From Anaerolineae bacterium (GTDB lineage Bacteria > Chloroflexota > Anaerolineae > Anaerolineales > Anaerolineaceae), in assembly GCA_013178095.1 (NCBI GenBank), contig JABLXK010000001.1:242783-306782 (forward strand): a stretch of 64,000 bases of DNA, read 5' to 3'. A model generated the notes under the pieces. That model saw only the letters and a list, made by a program, of their open reading frames with translations. It ran no database searches and was not told the origin of the DNA. Below are positions 24,355-32,561 of this stretch, piece by piece. Positions within the stretch are counted from its first letter, which is position 1, and every line of letters starts with the position of its first letter. A program made the position numbers and the translations under genes.

Positions 24355-26043
24355 ATGAACCGCAGGCGCGCCGGCCGGCCGGCTCTCTGGCTGCTGCCGC
24401 TGGCATTTTTACTGGTCTTCTATTTTTACCCGCTGGGCCGGGTGTTGGCGCTTTCATTTTCGCAATGGGTCAGCAAAGGCCTGGCGGGTTGGAATTGGGC
24501 TGTCGTACGCGACGCCGTGGGTTTCACCCTTTACCAGGCGGCGCTCTCCACTCTGCTGACCGTCCTGTTGGGCTTACCGGCGGCGTACCTGTTCGCCCGC
24601 TTTCAGTTCAGGGGCAAGGAATTCCTGCGCGTGGCCACCACCCTGCCGTTCATCCTGCCGACCGTGGTGGTGGCGGCGGGCTTCAACGCCCTGATCGGGC
24701 CGCGCGGCTGGCTGAACCTGCTGTTGATGGGGGCCTTCCACCTGGCGCAGCCGCCCATTGCTATCCAGAACACGCTGGCCGCCATCCTGCTGGCGCACGT
24801 ATTCTATAACCTCTCGATCGTCATCCGCACTGTAGCGGCTGCCTGGGAGGGCATCGACGCGCGCCTGGAAAACGCCGCGCGCACGCTGGGCGCTTCACCC
24901 TTTCGAGTTTTGCACGAGGTCACCCTGCCGCTGCTGCGGCCGGCCATCCTCTCCGCCCTGCTGCTGGTATTCCTGTTTGACTTCACCAGTTTTGGCGTGA
25001 TCCTGATGATGGGCGGACCGCAGTTCACCACCCTGGAAGTGGAAATTTACATCCAGACCATGCAGTTCCTCAACCTGCCGCTGGCGGGTTTGCTGGCGTT
25101 AATCCAACTGGCTTTCTGCATGCTCATCACCGGCACCCTCATTGGCACCGGCCGCTCCATGGATGTGCCGCTTATGCCGCGCGTGCGCCAGGAAAACCTG
25201 CGCGGGGCGCGCGGTTTCACCGAAAAAATCTTTGTGGTCGGCCTGTCCGCTTTCCTGATCATCCTGCTGGTGCTGCCGCTGCTGGCGCTCACCGCCCAGG
25301 CTTTTTTTATACAAAGTGAAGCAGGCGGCTGGCATTTTTCGCTTACCTTCTTTCGGCAATTGTTCCTCAACCCGCGCAGCTCCATCTTTTACGTGCCGCC
25401 CATCACGGCGCTGCGCAACTCGCTGCTCTACGCCCTGGCGGCTTCCTCGCTGGCGTTGGTGCTGGGGATGCTGGTGGCGCTCGGCGCTTCCTCCAATAGC
25501 CGCCTTAACCGCTGGCTGGATTGGCTGGTGATGCTGCCGCTGGGCACCTCCGCGGTGACATTCGGTCTGGCGCTCTTCCTGGCGTTCGGTATGAGCGTTT
25601 CCGCGCCGCGCTGGTATCCGCTGCTAATCCCGCTGGCGCACGCGCTGATTGCGCTGCCCTTCGTGCTGCGCCTGATCGAGCCGGCCCTGCGCTCCATTCC
25701 GCCCAACCTGAAGTGGGCGGCCGCCACGCTGGGCGCTTCCCCGCGCCGCGTGTGGCGCGAGGTAGAATTACCCATCATCCGGCGCGCGGCCGCCACGGCC
25801 TTCGTGTATGCCTTCGCCATTTCGCTGGGCGAGTTCGGCGCAACCTCGTTCCTCACCCGTCCGGATATCCCCACGCTGCCTATCGCGGTGTATCGCTATT
25901 TGAGCTTGCCGGGCACGTTGAATTTTGGCCAGGCCATGGCCATGGCGGTGGTTCTGCTGGTGGTGTGCGCCGCCAGCATGTTCCTGGTGGATCGCCTGCA
26001 ATTATCATTTAATATAAAAGAGGAGACGCGCAAGCATGCTTGA
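24355..26043 (+). CDS. thiP: Thiamine ABC transporter permease (two-domain)
   Basis: A 562-residue protein with about twelve membrane spans in two homologous halves. Each half carries the binding-protein-dependent permease loop: ENAARTLGASPFRVLHEVTLP near residue 175 (ENAARTLGASP) and WAAATLGASPRRVWREVELP near 455 (WAAATLGASP). This fused layout is that of ThiP and iron-type FbpB permeases. It starts 5 bases after thiB and overlaps the ATPase gene by 8 bases, so the three are translationally coupled. Confidence 0.9.
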   Translation: MNRRRAGRPALWLLPLAFLLVFYFYPLGRVLALSFSQWVSKGLAGWNWAVVRDAVGFTLYQAALSTLLTVLLGLPAAYLFARFQFRGKEFLRVATTLPFILPTVVVAAGFNALIGPRGWLNLLLMGAFHLAQPPIAIQNTLAAILLAHVFYNLSIVIRTVAAAWEGIDARLENAARTLGASPFRVLHEVTLPLLRPAILSALLLVFLFDFTSFGVILMMGGPQFTTLEVEIYIQTMQFLNLPLAGLLALIQLAFCMLITGTLIGTGRSMDVPLMPRVRQENLRGARGFTEKIFVVGLSAFLIILLVLPLLALTAQAFFIQSEAGGWHFSLTFFRQLFLNPRSSIFYVPPITALRNSLLYALAASSLALVLGMLVALGASSNSRLNRWLDWLVMLPLGTSAVTFGLALFLAFGMSVSAPRWYPLLIPLAHALIALPFVLRLIEPALRSIPPNLKWAAATLGASPRRVWREVELPIIRRAAATAFVYAFAISLGEFGATSFLTRPDIPTLPIAVYRYLSLPGTLNFGQAMAMAVVLLVVCAASMFLVDRLQLSFNIKEETRKHA

Positions 26044-27070
26044 GATCAGCCGCATTCGCAAACATTATGACGGACAGTTGCTGCTGGATGATATTTCCTT
26101 CAGCGTGGGCGAATCCGAAACGGTCTGCCTGCTGGGCCCTTCCGGCGGGGGCAAGAGCACCTTGCTGCGTATCATCGCGGGGTTGGAGGAGATGGAGAGC
26201 GGGCGCGTGCTTTGGGACGGGCAGGACATTTCTGATGTGCCCGCGCACAGCCGGCGCTTCGGCTTGATGTTCCAGGATTACGCCCTCTTCCCGCACATGA
26301 GCGTCAGCCAGAATATCGCTTTCGGGCTGCGCATGCAGAACGTTGAGACGGGAGAGATTCAAAAACGGGTCGCGGAAGCGCTCGAGCTGGTCAACATGCC
26401 GCGCTTTGGCGGGCGGCGCGTGACCGACCTTTCCGGCGGCGAGCAGCAGCGCATTGCCCTGGCGCGCGCGTTGGTGGCGCGGCCGCGCCTGCTGATGCTG
26501 GACGAGCCGCTGGGGGCGCTGGACCGCGCGCTGCGCGAACAGCTCAGCGCCGATCTCTGGCAGGTGCTCGACCGCATGGATATCCCGGTGATCTACGTCA
26601 CGCACGACCAGCAGGAAGCCTTTGCCTTTGCCGACCGCATGCTCATCCTGCATGACGGCCGCATCCTCCAGTCGGGCACTCCGCAGGAAATCTACTCGCG
26701 GCCGGTTACCCCCTGGCTGGCGGAATTCATGGGACATCGCAATGCCATCAACGGCGAAGTAGTCTCCCTGCAGCCGCTCCAGATCCAAACCGAATGCGGC
26801 TTGCTGGAATGCGGTCGCGCTTTCGGCCAGCCGGCTATCGGGAAAAAAGTGACTCTGGTATTGCCCGCGGACGCAGCACGCGTCGCGGATCGCAGTAAAA
26901 ACCTGCTGCGCGCGCAGGTGTGCCGCGCGCAATTTCAGGGCGCCGGTTACAGCGTGGAATTCCGCCTGGCGAACGGGCAGGAGATGGCTTTCTTCTTCCC
27001 GGAAGCCTTGCCCGCCGGCAAACAGGTCACGCTTTCCATCCGGCCGCAAGCCATCCTGTGTTATGCTTGA
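26036..27070 (+). CDS. thiQ: Thiamine ABC transporter ATP-binding protein
   Basis: A 344-residue ABC ATPase. Walker A GPSGGGKST (residues 35-43), Q-loop MFQDYALFPHMSV, signature LSGGEQQRIALARAL, Walker B LLMLDEPLGALD and switch histidine in VIYVTHDQQEA are all intact. After residue about 235 there is a TOBE-like C-terminal beta domain, longer than enterobacterial ThiQ and more like PotA/FbpC proteins. Operon position assigns it to thiamine uptake; by sequence alone iron or polyamine uptake could not be excluded. Confidence 0.85.
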   Translation: MLEISRIRKHYDGQLLLDDISFSVGESETVCLLGPSGGGKSTLLRIIAGLEEMESGRVLWDGQDISDVPAHSRRFGLMFQDYALFPHMSVSQNIAFGLRMQNVETGEIQKRVAEALELVNMPRFGGRRVTDLSGGEQQRIALARALVARPRLLMLDEPLGALDRALREQLSADLWQVLDRMDIPVIYVTHDQQEAFAFADRMLILHDGRILQSGTPQEIYSRPVTPWLAEFMGHRNAINGEVVSLQPLQIQTECGLLECGRAFGQPAIGKKVTLVLPADAARVADRSKNLLRAQVCRAQFQGAGYSVEFRLANGQEMAFFFPEALPAGKQVTLSIRPQAILCYA

Positions 27071-27076
27071 GCTGCC

Positions 27077-27553
27077 ATGCAGGACGCTTTCACCATCATC
27101 AAGAATGATCACCTGGGCCGCGAGGTCTGGCGTTATCCGGGCAGGCTGATCTCCAGATCGGAGAAAGGCTTGCTGTTCGAAGCGCACTTCAACCGCTCCG
27201 ATTTGGATTTCAACGGCATGCTGCTTAAGCAAAACGATCGCTTCCTGGAACTGTACCCCTTCGATAAATATTTTAATATTTATGAGATCTACGACCGGGA
27301 TTCGGGTTTGCGCAAGGGCTGGTATTGCAACGTCACCCGGCCGATCCGTATCATGGATGCTTGCATCAGTTACGACGATCTGGCCTTGGACCTGCTGGTC
27401 TTTCCTGACGGCCGCCAGTTGGTGCTGGACGAGGATGAATTCGCCGAGTTGAATCTCGACGCCGATTTAAAAGAAAAAGCCCTGAAGGGCTTGGGCGAAT
27501 TACGCCGGATCTTCAGGGACTTGGCTCCCTTTGACGTTCACAAATTGATTTAA
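27077..27553 (+). CDS. DUF402 protein (FomD/nucleoside-phosphatase-like)
   Basis: A 158-residue protein matching the DUF402 barrel: WRYPGRLISRSEKGLLFEA, KYFNIYEIYDRDSGLRKGWYCNVTRP (split: KYFNIYEIYDRD, GWYCNVTRP) and DLALDLLVFPDG with its acidic DEDEFAELN tail. Known family members hydrolyse nucleotide di-/triphosphates or CMP-phosphonates with divalent metal, and the acidic residues here fit that site. It begins 6 bases after the thiQ stop, so it is probably the last gene of the thiamine operon and may hydrolyse a phosphorylated thiamine precursor; that role is only inferred from position. Its stop abuts the stop of the convergent gene with no gap. Confidence 0.75.
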   Translation: MQDAFTIIKNDHLGREVWRYPGRLISRSEKGLLFEAHFNRSDLDFNGMLLKQNDRFLELYPFDKYFNIYEIYDRDSGLRKGWYCNVTRPIRIMDACISYDDLALDLLVFPDGRQLVLDEDEFAELNLDADLKEKALKGLGELRRIFRDLAPFDVHKLI

Positions 27554-28117
27554 CTACTCTTCCGGTGAGCGCAGGACGAAATAATAGAGTGCGTACGAGG
27601 CGGCTGAAACCAGTACGATGGCCACCACCACCGGCGCCACCACCGACATGACTGACAATGTGGTGGAAGTGGCATCTTCCGCCATGCTGACCGGTGTATT
27701 GCCCGCGCTGCCGGTCGCGGCGGACACCGCCGGGCGCACCGCCAAAGACTTCACGGCGTTCACGCTGCCCGCCACCAGGATGCCCAGGGCTATGGCTAAA
27801 ATCGGATGGACTTCCGTGATCACGTTAGCGCTGGCCGCGAAAGCGATTGCGCCGGCCGCCGGACGCACGAAGGTTTGCACGATGAAGTCGTTGACGTGAT
27901 TGATAGCCGGAAATTTGTCCACCAGAAATTCCACCATGGTCAGCACCACCAGCAGCCCGATGATCCACCAACTGGTGAGGGCGTCCCAGGGTTTGCTGAG
28001 CGTGATCAGGTTGGTGAAACGCGCCATCAAGGCAATCACCAGCAGCGGGATGTAAGCGTTCAAACCGGCGCTGGCCGAAAGACCAAATGCTGAGAAAATA
28101 CCTAATGCAGTTTCCAT
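27554..28117 (-). CDS. DUF4126 membrane protein
   Basis: A 187-residue membrane protein with about four to five hydrophobic segments. The N-terminus FSAFGLSASAGLNAYIPLLVIAL (FSAFGLSASAGLNAY) and FLVDKFPAINHVNDFIQT-like block (LVDKFPAINHVNDF) are the hallmark of DUF4126. The function is unknown. It is convergent with the DUF402 gene and lies 43 bases downstream of the DUF2085 gene on the same strand. Confidence 0.8.
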   Translation of the reverse strand: METALGIFSAFGLSASAGLNAYIPLLVIALMARFTNLITLSKPWDALTSWWIIGLLVVLTMVEFLVDKFPAINHVNDFIVQTFVRPAAGAIAFAASANVITEVHPILAIALGILVAGSVNAVKSLAVRPAVSAATGSAGNTPVSMAEDATSTTLSVMSVVAPVVVAIVLVSAASYALYYFVLRSPEE

Positions 28118-28160
28118 AATTCCTTGATTATTTAATAATTATACGGTTAATGCCAACTAA

Positions 28161-28958
28161 TCAGCCGATCAACCAGCCGCGCAGCACGGTGAGCAGCGTG
28201 ATTTGCAGCATGGCGGTGGCAAAGCCGGCAGAAATAAAAATTGTCAAAGACAGTAAATTTTCAAAAGTGTTTTCTCTCCTCAGAACAATCACCCAAAAAA
28301 TGGTATATAAAGCCGTGATCACGACCAGGATGCTGATTGTGCTGACATACGCCAATGCGCGAAAAATGAATCCTTGCGCCAGAACCAGCATGCTGCCCAT
28401 CACTGCCGCTGCAACTATATACGCAAAAAGCTGCCAGCGGTTGTTCAGCAAGGGTGTTTTTTGCGGATCTTTCCAGATCGTCAGGTTGAAGAGCGTCATC
28501 AGAGCCGTCGATAGCACCAGCCCCATGCCGAAACCGGTGACCAGTCGCGTGGTGTTGGTGGTCGTATAGAGGAAAGGCTTGCCGAGCATGTCGCTGAGCA
28601 GCGAATTCAATCCGTCGCCGCCCCAGGCGATGGTCAGCCCCAACATCAGGACCAGATATTCCTTTTTAGGTAATCCGCTTTTTCTCCCCTGGAAGGCGTA
28701 ATACAGGATGGCAATGATGCAGCCCAGGTAAAGGCCGCTGCAGCGCGCGCAAATGGGAAATTGCAGATCATTGTGGATGTAGGAATGGGTGGGGAGCTGG
28801 TGGCAAACTGAAGAACCGATTGCCATGATCCGTGCGTACAGGTCTCCGGGATGCAGGTGCAGCCAGTTGAAAGCGATACCCAGGGCTGCCAGTAAAATTG
28901 CCAGCGACTGGATTATTCGATGAACAGGCGATTGATGGTAGTTTTTCATTGGTCGCAT
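28161..28958 (-). CDS. DUF2085 membrane protein
   Basis: A 265-residue protein with about seven hydrophobic segments. The family motif is clear: VCHQLPTHSY followed by FPICARCSGLYLG, a Cys/His set (C, H, C, C) near the membrane face that could bind a metal. The function of the family is unknown. A TTG/ATG pair at 28961/28958 and an ATG at 28949 are all possible starts; no strong ribosome site separates them. Confidence 0.78.
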   Translation of the reverse strand: MRPMKNYHQSPVHRIIQSLAILLAALGIAFNWLHLHPGDLYARIMAIGSSVCHQLPTHSYIHNDLQFPICARCSGLYLGCIIAILYYAFQGRKSGLPKKEYLVLMLGLTIAWGGDGLNSLLSDMLGKPFLYTTTNTTRLVTGFGMGLVLSTALMTLFNLTIWKDPQKTPLLNNRWQLFAYIVAAAVMGSMLVLAQGFIFRALAYVSTISILVVITALYTIFWVIVLRRENTFENLLSLTIFISAGFATAMLQITLLTVLRGWLIG

Positions 28959-28996
28959 CAATTATAAATGAGGTGCGCGGCCGCGCAATTGAATAA

Positions 28997-30116
28997 GTTC
29001 AGAAACATATGAGACGAAGGCTCTGGACAAAAAGGAGCATCGGGGTCATCCTTAGCGGTGGTAAACCAAAAATAAGGAGATCCCGATGCACATTCGATAT
29101 CACTTGCCAAAGGAATTTTATCAGTTAGTCAAGCGCAAGCCAATAGCACTTAGCGAGAAAGCGAAACACAGACTGCAAATGCTGCGGGCATGGCAAGCAC
29201 TGCGCGAGATGGGGTTGAGCGCGGAACGAGCCAGTCAGAAGTTGGGGATAGGGCGGGCAACGATCTATCGCTGGCAAAAGCGCTTGCGGGAACGCAAGCT
29301 GAGGGGGTTGGAAGAAGACAGCCGCAGACCGAAAAGGCTGCGCACGTTCAGTTGGGATGTAGAGCTGATCGAAGCTGTACGGGAACTACGCGAGCAGTAC
29401 CCGCGCTGGGGGAAAGAGAAGCTGTGCGTATTATTGGGTCGGGAAGGCTGGCAAGTATCGGTTTCCACGGTGGGCCGGATATTGAACTATCTAAAAACGC
29501 GCGGGGTGCTGCATGATCCGCCGCGGGAGGCCAAATGGGGCAAGAAACGGGCCAACAGGCGGGTATATGCCCTCAGGAAGCCCAAGAACTATAGCGTTGA
29601 GCAACCGGGTGATCTGGTGCAGATTGACACGCTGGATGTCAATCTGATGCCGGGGGTGCATTTCAAGCACTTTACTGCGCGGGATATGGTCTCCCGCTGG
29701 GATGTGCTGCAAGCCTGTCAGAAAGCCACCGCTAATAGCGCCAAAGGATTTCTGGAGGCTGTCCAGCAGCGCTTGCCTTTCCCGCTCAAGGCAGTGCAGG
29801 TGGATGGGGGCAGCGAGTTCATGGCTGAGTTTGAACAAGCCTGCCAGGATAAAGGCATCCGTTTGTTTGTCCTGCCGCCGCGTTCACCCAAATTGAATGG
29901 CTGCGTGGAACGCGCCCATCGTACTCATGTAGAAGAGTTCTACCAGGTGTACGCAGACAATTGGGATATTTCCGTTATGAATAAGGTCCTACAGGAATGG
30001 GAACGGATCTATAACCAGGTCAGACCGCATCATTCTCTGGACAACCTGACACCCAGGGAGTATATTCTCTCTCACTATCCTAAGTCTGCACCCCAATTGT
30101 CTCATATGTATTGAAC
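28997..30116 (+). mobile_element. IS481-like insertion sequence
   Basis: A single DDE transposase gene is enclosed by inverted ends. ACATATGAGAC at 29005-29015 is matched exactly by GTCTCATATGT at 30099-30109, and both ends are flanked outward by TTCA-/-TGAA (about 28998 and 30111). The right end overlaps the last codons and stop of the transposase. No clear target-site duplication can be read, so the outer edges are approximate. Confidence 0.75.
29086..30114 (+). CDS. IS481-family transposase
   Basis: A 342-residue transposase, apparently full length. An N-terminal HTH (LREMGLSAERASQKLGIGRATIYRWQKRL, i.e. LGIGRATIYRWQ as recognition helix) is followed by a second helix-turn-helix region and a retroviral-integrase core. 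Catalytic acidic residues are visible as D in VQIDTLD, D in VQVDGGSEF and E in NGCVERAHRT. The C-terminal YNQVRPHHSLDNLTPREYI is typical of IS481/IS3-like enzymes. The frame is intact, so the element may be active. Confidence 0.92.
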   Translation: MHIRYHLPKEFYQLVKRKPIALSEKAKHRLQMLRAWQALREMGLSAERASQKLGIGRATIYRWQKRLRERKLRGLEEDSRRPKRLRTFSWDVELIEAVRELREQYPRWGKEKLCVLLGREGWQVSVSTVGRILNYLKTRGVLHDPPREAKWGKKRANRRVYALRKPKNYSVEQPGDLVQIDTLDVNLMPGVHFKHFTARDMVSRWDVLQACQKATANSAKGFLEAVQQRLPFPLKAVQVDGGSEFMAEFEQACQDKGIRLFVLPPRSPKLNGCVERAHRTHVEEFYQVYADNWDISVMNKVLQEWERIYNQVRPHHSLDNLTPREYILSHYPKSAPQLSHMY

Positions 30117-30128
30117 CCATACAGCAAT

Positions 30129-30157
30129 TTGGAGAATAAGGCAAGATAGGGTAAAAT
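30129..30157 (+). promoter_or_regulatory. Possible promoter of the small structured locus
   Basis: TTGGAG (30129-30134), a 17-base spacer and TAAAAT (30152-30157) lie just downstream of the IS right end and upstream of the 16-codon frame and hairpin described next. Confidence 0.4.
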
Positions 30158-30214
30158 GAAATTGGAGCAAATCCCCTCCATTGCTATCCTATGGATGAGG
30201 AGGTGGTGTCGATT

Positions 30215-30265
30215 ATGAGTAGTAGTCAACGTAATGCTGCGGCATCCCTCCTCGGAATCCGATAA
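30215..30265 (+). CDS. Candidate 16-residue leader peptide
   Basis: ATG at 30215 preceded by GAGGAGGTGG (an excellent ribosome site) opens a frame of 16 residues, MSSSQRNAAASLLGIR, ending at TAA 30263-30265. Its last codons run through the 5' arm and loop of a perfect 12-bp hairpin (GCTGCGGCATCC 30236-30247 with GGATGCCGCAGC 30267-30278). It may be a regulatory leader peptide; it may also be a chance frame in a structured RNA. No match to a known leader family is recognised. Confidence 0.3.
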   Translation: MSSSQRNAAASLLGIR

Positions 30266-30283
30266 CGGATGCCGCAGCCAAAA

Positions 30284-30320
30284 AACAGAGACCGTCTTTA
30301 CCGGACGGTTTTCTGTTTTT
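30284..30320 (+). terminator. Rho-independent terminator after the small structured locus
   Basis: ACCGTC (30291-30296) pairs with GACGGT (30304-30309), extended by AACAGA/TCTGTT, and ends in a T-run. It would end a transcript of about 160 bases from the promoter at 30129, giving a small RNA-sized product before the VOC gene. Confidence 0.75.
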
Positions 30321-30400
30321 AATCACGCGAATGTTCTGCCGGGGGGATACCTTTTTCCCTGTCATTTTGATATAGTATTAGGAGCGTACAGGAGGCAAAG

Positions 30401-30769
30401 ATGCAAAAGAATCCGGTTGTGTTTTGGGAATTAGCCAGCCACGATATGGAAAAATCAGTCGCTTTCTTCCGGGAAGTGTTCGACTGGCAGATCGAATTCA
30501 ACGACCGCCTGGGATTTTACATTATCCCGGCCACCACCCCCGCCGGCGAGGATATTGACGGGGCGGTGTTTACGTTGAAGCGCGCCAAGCTGCCCTTCCT
30601 GACGATTTACATCCAGGTGGAGGATATTGACGCCAAAGCTGAACTGGTGCGGGAAAAAGGCGGCTTTATTGTGGAAGCGCCTTTCGACATTTCTCCATCC
30701 TCGCGCATCTGCCTGTTTAACGAACCATCCGGCGTCACTTTTGCCATGATCCAATCCAAAAAAGGATGA
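30401..30769 (+). CDS. VOC family protein (glyoxalase/bleomycin-resistance fold)
   Basis: A 122-residue single-domain VOC protein. It opens with NPVVFWELASHDMEKSVAFFREVFDW (VVFWELASHDMEKS), the usual start of the first beta-alpha-beta module, and ends with FNEPSGVTFAMIQ, the usual last strands. AGGAGG lies 7 bases before the ATG. A bound substrate or metal cannot be told; such short VOC proteins include many of unknown role. It is separated from the upstream small locus by a terminator. Confidence 0.8.
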   Translation: MQKNPVVFWELASHDMEKSVAFFREVFDWQIEFNDRLGFYIIPATTPAGEDIDGAVFTLKRAKLPFLTIYIQVEDIDAKAELVREKGGFIVEAPFDISPSSRICLFNEPSGVTFAMIQSKKG

Positions 30770-30806
30770 GAAATTCAAGGATATTCTTTTCACGGTGAGT
30801 GCGGGC

Positions 30807-32321
30807 ATGCTTCATTTTTTTCGCAAAATCCTCTTTTTCAGTTTGCTGATTTCAACCTGCGGCTGCTCCGGCCAGCCAGGCCCTGCGGACGTGGATATCA
30901 TCCCGGAGAGTACGGATGCAAGCCCTGCACCGGATACCCACCACGAAGATGAACTGGCGGTTTTCGAGCAGAACCTGATTGATGATTACCAATCGGTTCT
31001 GGGAAAAATGGAAAACGCCACGCGTTATCAGATCGACCTGCAGATCGCGGATACCGTTTCGGACGTGAGCGGGCATCAGGAAGTGTTGTACACCAACAAT
31101 GAAGAAGTTCCCCTCGACGAGATTTACTTCCGCCTGTTCCCCAACATATCCGGCCTGATCCTGACGGTGACCAATCTCACTGTGAACGATACGCAGCTTC
31201 CAGCGATCCTGACCAACAAGGATACCGCCATGCGCGTGGATCTGCCTGAGCCCCTGCAGCCGGGTGAACAAACCCTGATCGCCATGGATTTCCAGCAGCA
31301 AGTGCCGCGCGCGATGGGCGGTAATTACGGCTTGAATATTTACATGGACGACATCCTGGCGCTGGATCAATTTTTCCCAATCATTCCCGTTTATGACGAG
31401 GACGGCTGGGAAGTTCAGGATCCGCCCATTAATGCCGATATGCTTTTCGCGGACGAGGCTTTTTTCCGGGTGCGGGTGAACGCGCCCGCCGGCCTGGTAC
31501 TGGCTGGTTCCGGGATTGAGGTGGGTTCGACCAATGGCGACCAACGCCAGGAAGTGATCTACATCGGCGGGCCCCAGCGCGATTTTTTCCTGGCCGCCAG
31601 CCCGCGCTTCGAATCGGTTTCCCGCAAGGTGGGCGGCACCACAATCACTGCCTATTTCCCCGGCGAATACCGCCAGGCCGGGAATCTGGTGCTGGAAACG
31701 GCCGAGCGAGCTTTGAATTCTTACAACGACCGTTTCGGCGCTTACCCCTACATCGAGCTGGATTTGATCAGCACACCCATGAACGCCGGCGGCATGGAAT
31801 ATTCCACCGCGACTTCCCTTTCGCTGCGGTATTTTGATGCCGATTCCGACGCGGCCAACCTGACTTTTCTGGAAGCCGTGGTGGCGCACGAAGTGGCGCA
31901 TCAATGGTTTTTCAACCAGGTGATGAGCGACCAGCTCCAGGAACCCTGGCTGGATGAAGCCCTGGTGCAATATGCCACCTACTTGTATTATGTCGATCGT
32001 TATGGCGTGAATAATGCGCAGGGATTCGTTCAATCCTGGTACCAGCGCTGGGCGAACGTGGATCAGGCACCCATCCCAATCGGGAAACCGGCCGGCGCAT
32101 ATACGCGCGAAGAATACGGCCCGATCATCTACGGGCGCGGCCCGCTGTTTTTTGAGGCGCTAAACGAGACCATGGGCGAAGCATCTTTCAACCGGCTGCT
32201 CAGCGCATATGCTGATCAATATCGTTGGGGTATTGCCGACAGTCAGGCATTCACGGAGTTGGCGCAGGAAATCTGTGATTGCGATTTATCTGATTTGTTG
32301 GCGCATTGGGTCAAAGAATAA
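30807..32321 (+). CDS. M1 family metallopeptidase, secreted lipoprotein
   Basis: A 504-residue gluzincin. The zinc site is H361-E-V-A-H365 with the third ligand E384 (WLDEAL) at the classical 18-residue interval, and GGMEYST upstream is the M1 exopeptidase GxMEN-like block. The N-terminus (FFRKILFFSLLISTCGCSGQ) is a signal with lipobox-type cysteines, so the enzyme is probably anchored outside the membrane and trims peptides. The C-terminal domain seen in full-length aminopeptidase N is absent, as in short bacterial M1 proteins. ATG 30807 has GGTGAG upstream; an in-frame GTG at 30795 is the alternative start. Confidence 0.88.
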   Translation: MLHFFRKILFFSLLISTCGCSGQPGPADVDIIPESTDASPAPDTHHEDELAVFEQNLIDDYQSVLGKMENATRYQIDLQIADTVSDVSGHQEVLYTNNEEVPLDEIYFRLFPNISGLILTVTNLTVNDTQLPAILTNKDTAMRVDLPEPLQPGEQTLIAMDFQQQVPRAMGGNYGLNIYMDDILALDQFFPIIPVYDEDGWEVQDPPINADMLFADEAFFRVRVNAPAGLVLAGSGIEVGSTNGDQRQEVIYIGGPQRDFFLAASPRFESVSRKVGGTTITAYFPGEYRQAGNLVLETAERALNSYNDRFGAYPYIELDLISTPMNAGGMEYSTATSLSLRYFDADSDAANLTFLEAVVAHEVAHQWFFNQVMSDQLQEPWLDEALVQYATYLYYVDRYGVNNAQGFVQSWYQRWANVDQAPIPIGKPAGAYTREEYGPIIYGRGPLFFEALNETMGEASFNRLLSAYADQYRWGIADSQAFTELAQEICDCDLSDLLAHWVKE

Positions 32322-32415
32322 AAATATTTTTTGTTGTCTTGTTTTATAAACACTAATTTCTTGAAGAAATTTCCATTCTTGTATTCCAATTAAATATTCC
32401 TATAATATATTTTAT

Positions 32416-32449
32416 ACAGATTAAAAAATATTAAAAATATTTTATCTGT
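32416..32449. repeat. A+T-rich inverted repeat upstream of the beta-helix gene
   Basis: ACAGAT (32416-32421) and ATCTGT (32444-32449) enclose AAAATATT/AATATTTT-type pairing, so nearly the whole element folds. It lies in the A+T-rich gap 32322-32561 between the M1 gene and the giant protein. It may act as a bidirectional terminator or regulatory site; no other gene is visible in the gap. Confidence 0.5.
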
Positions 32450-32561
32450 AAAACATAGCCCTTTCATTCTTGCTGAAGCACGCGGCAGTCTTTTTTTATA
32501 CTGCCAAATTTTGTTAACCCCACTTGGCCAGAATATGGGATGGTATTTTAAGGAGGCAAGC

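Noticed and set aside
30215..30265. Type I toxin-antitoxin interpretation of the 16-codon frame
   Set aside because: The peptide MSSSQRNAAASLLGIR lacks the hydrophobic membrane helix typical of such toxins, and no antisense promoter can be seen.
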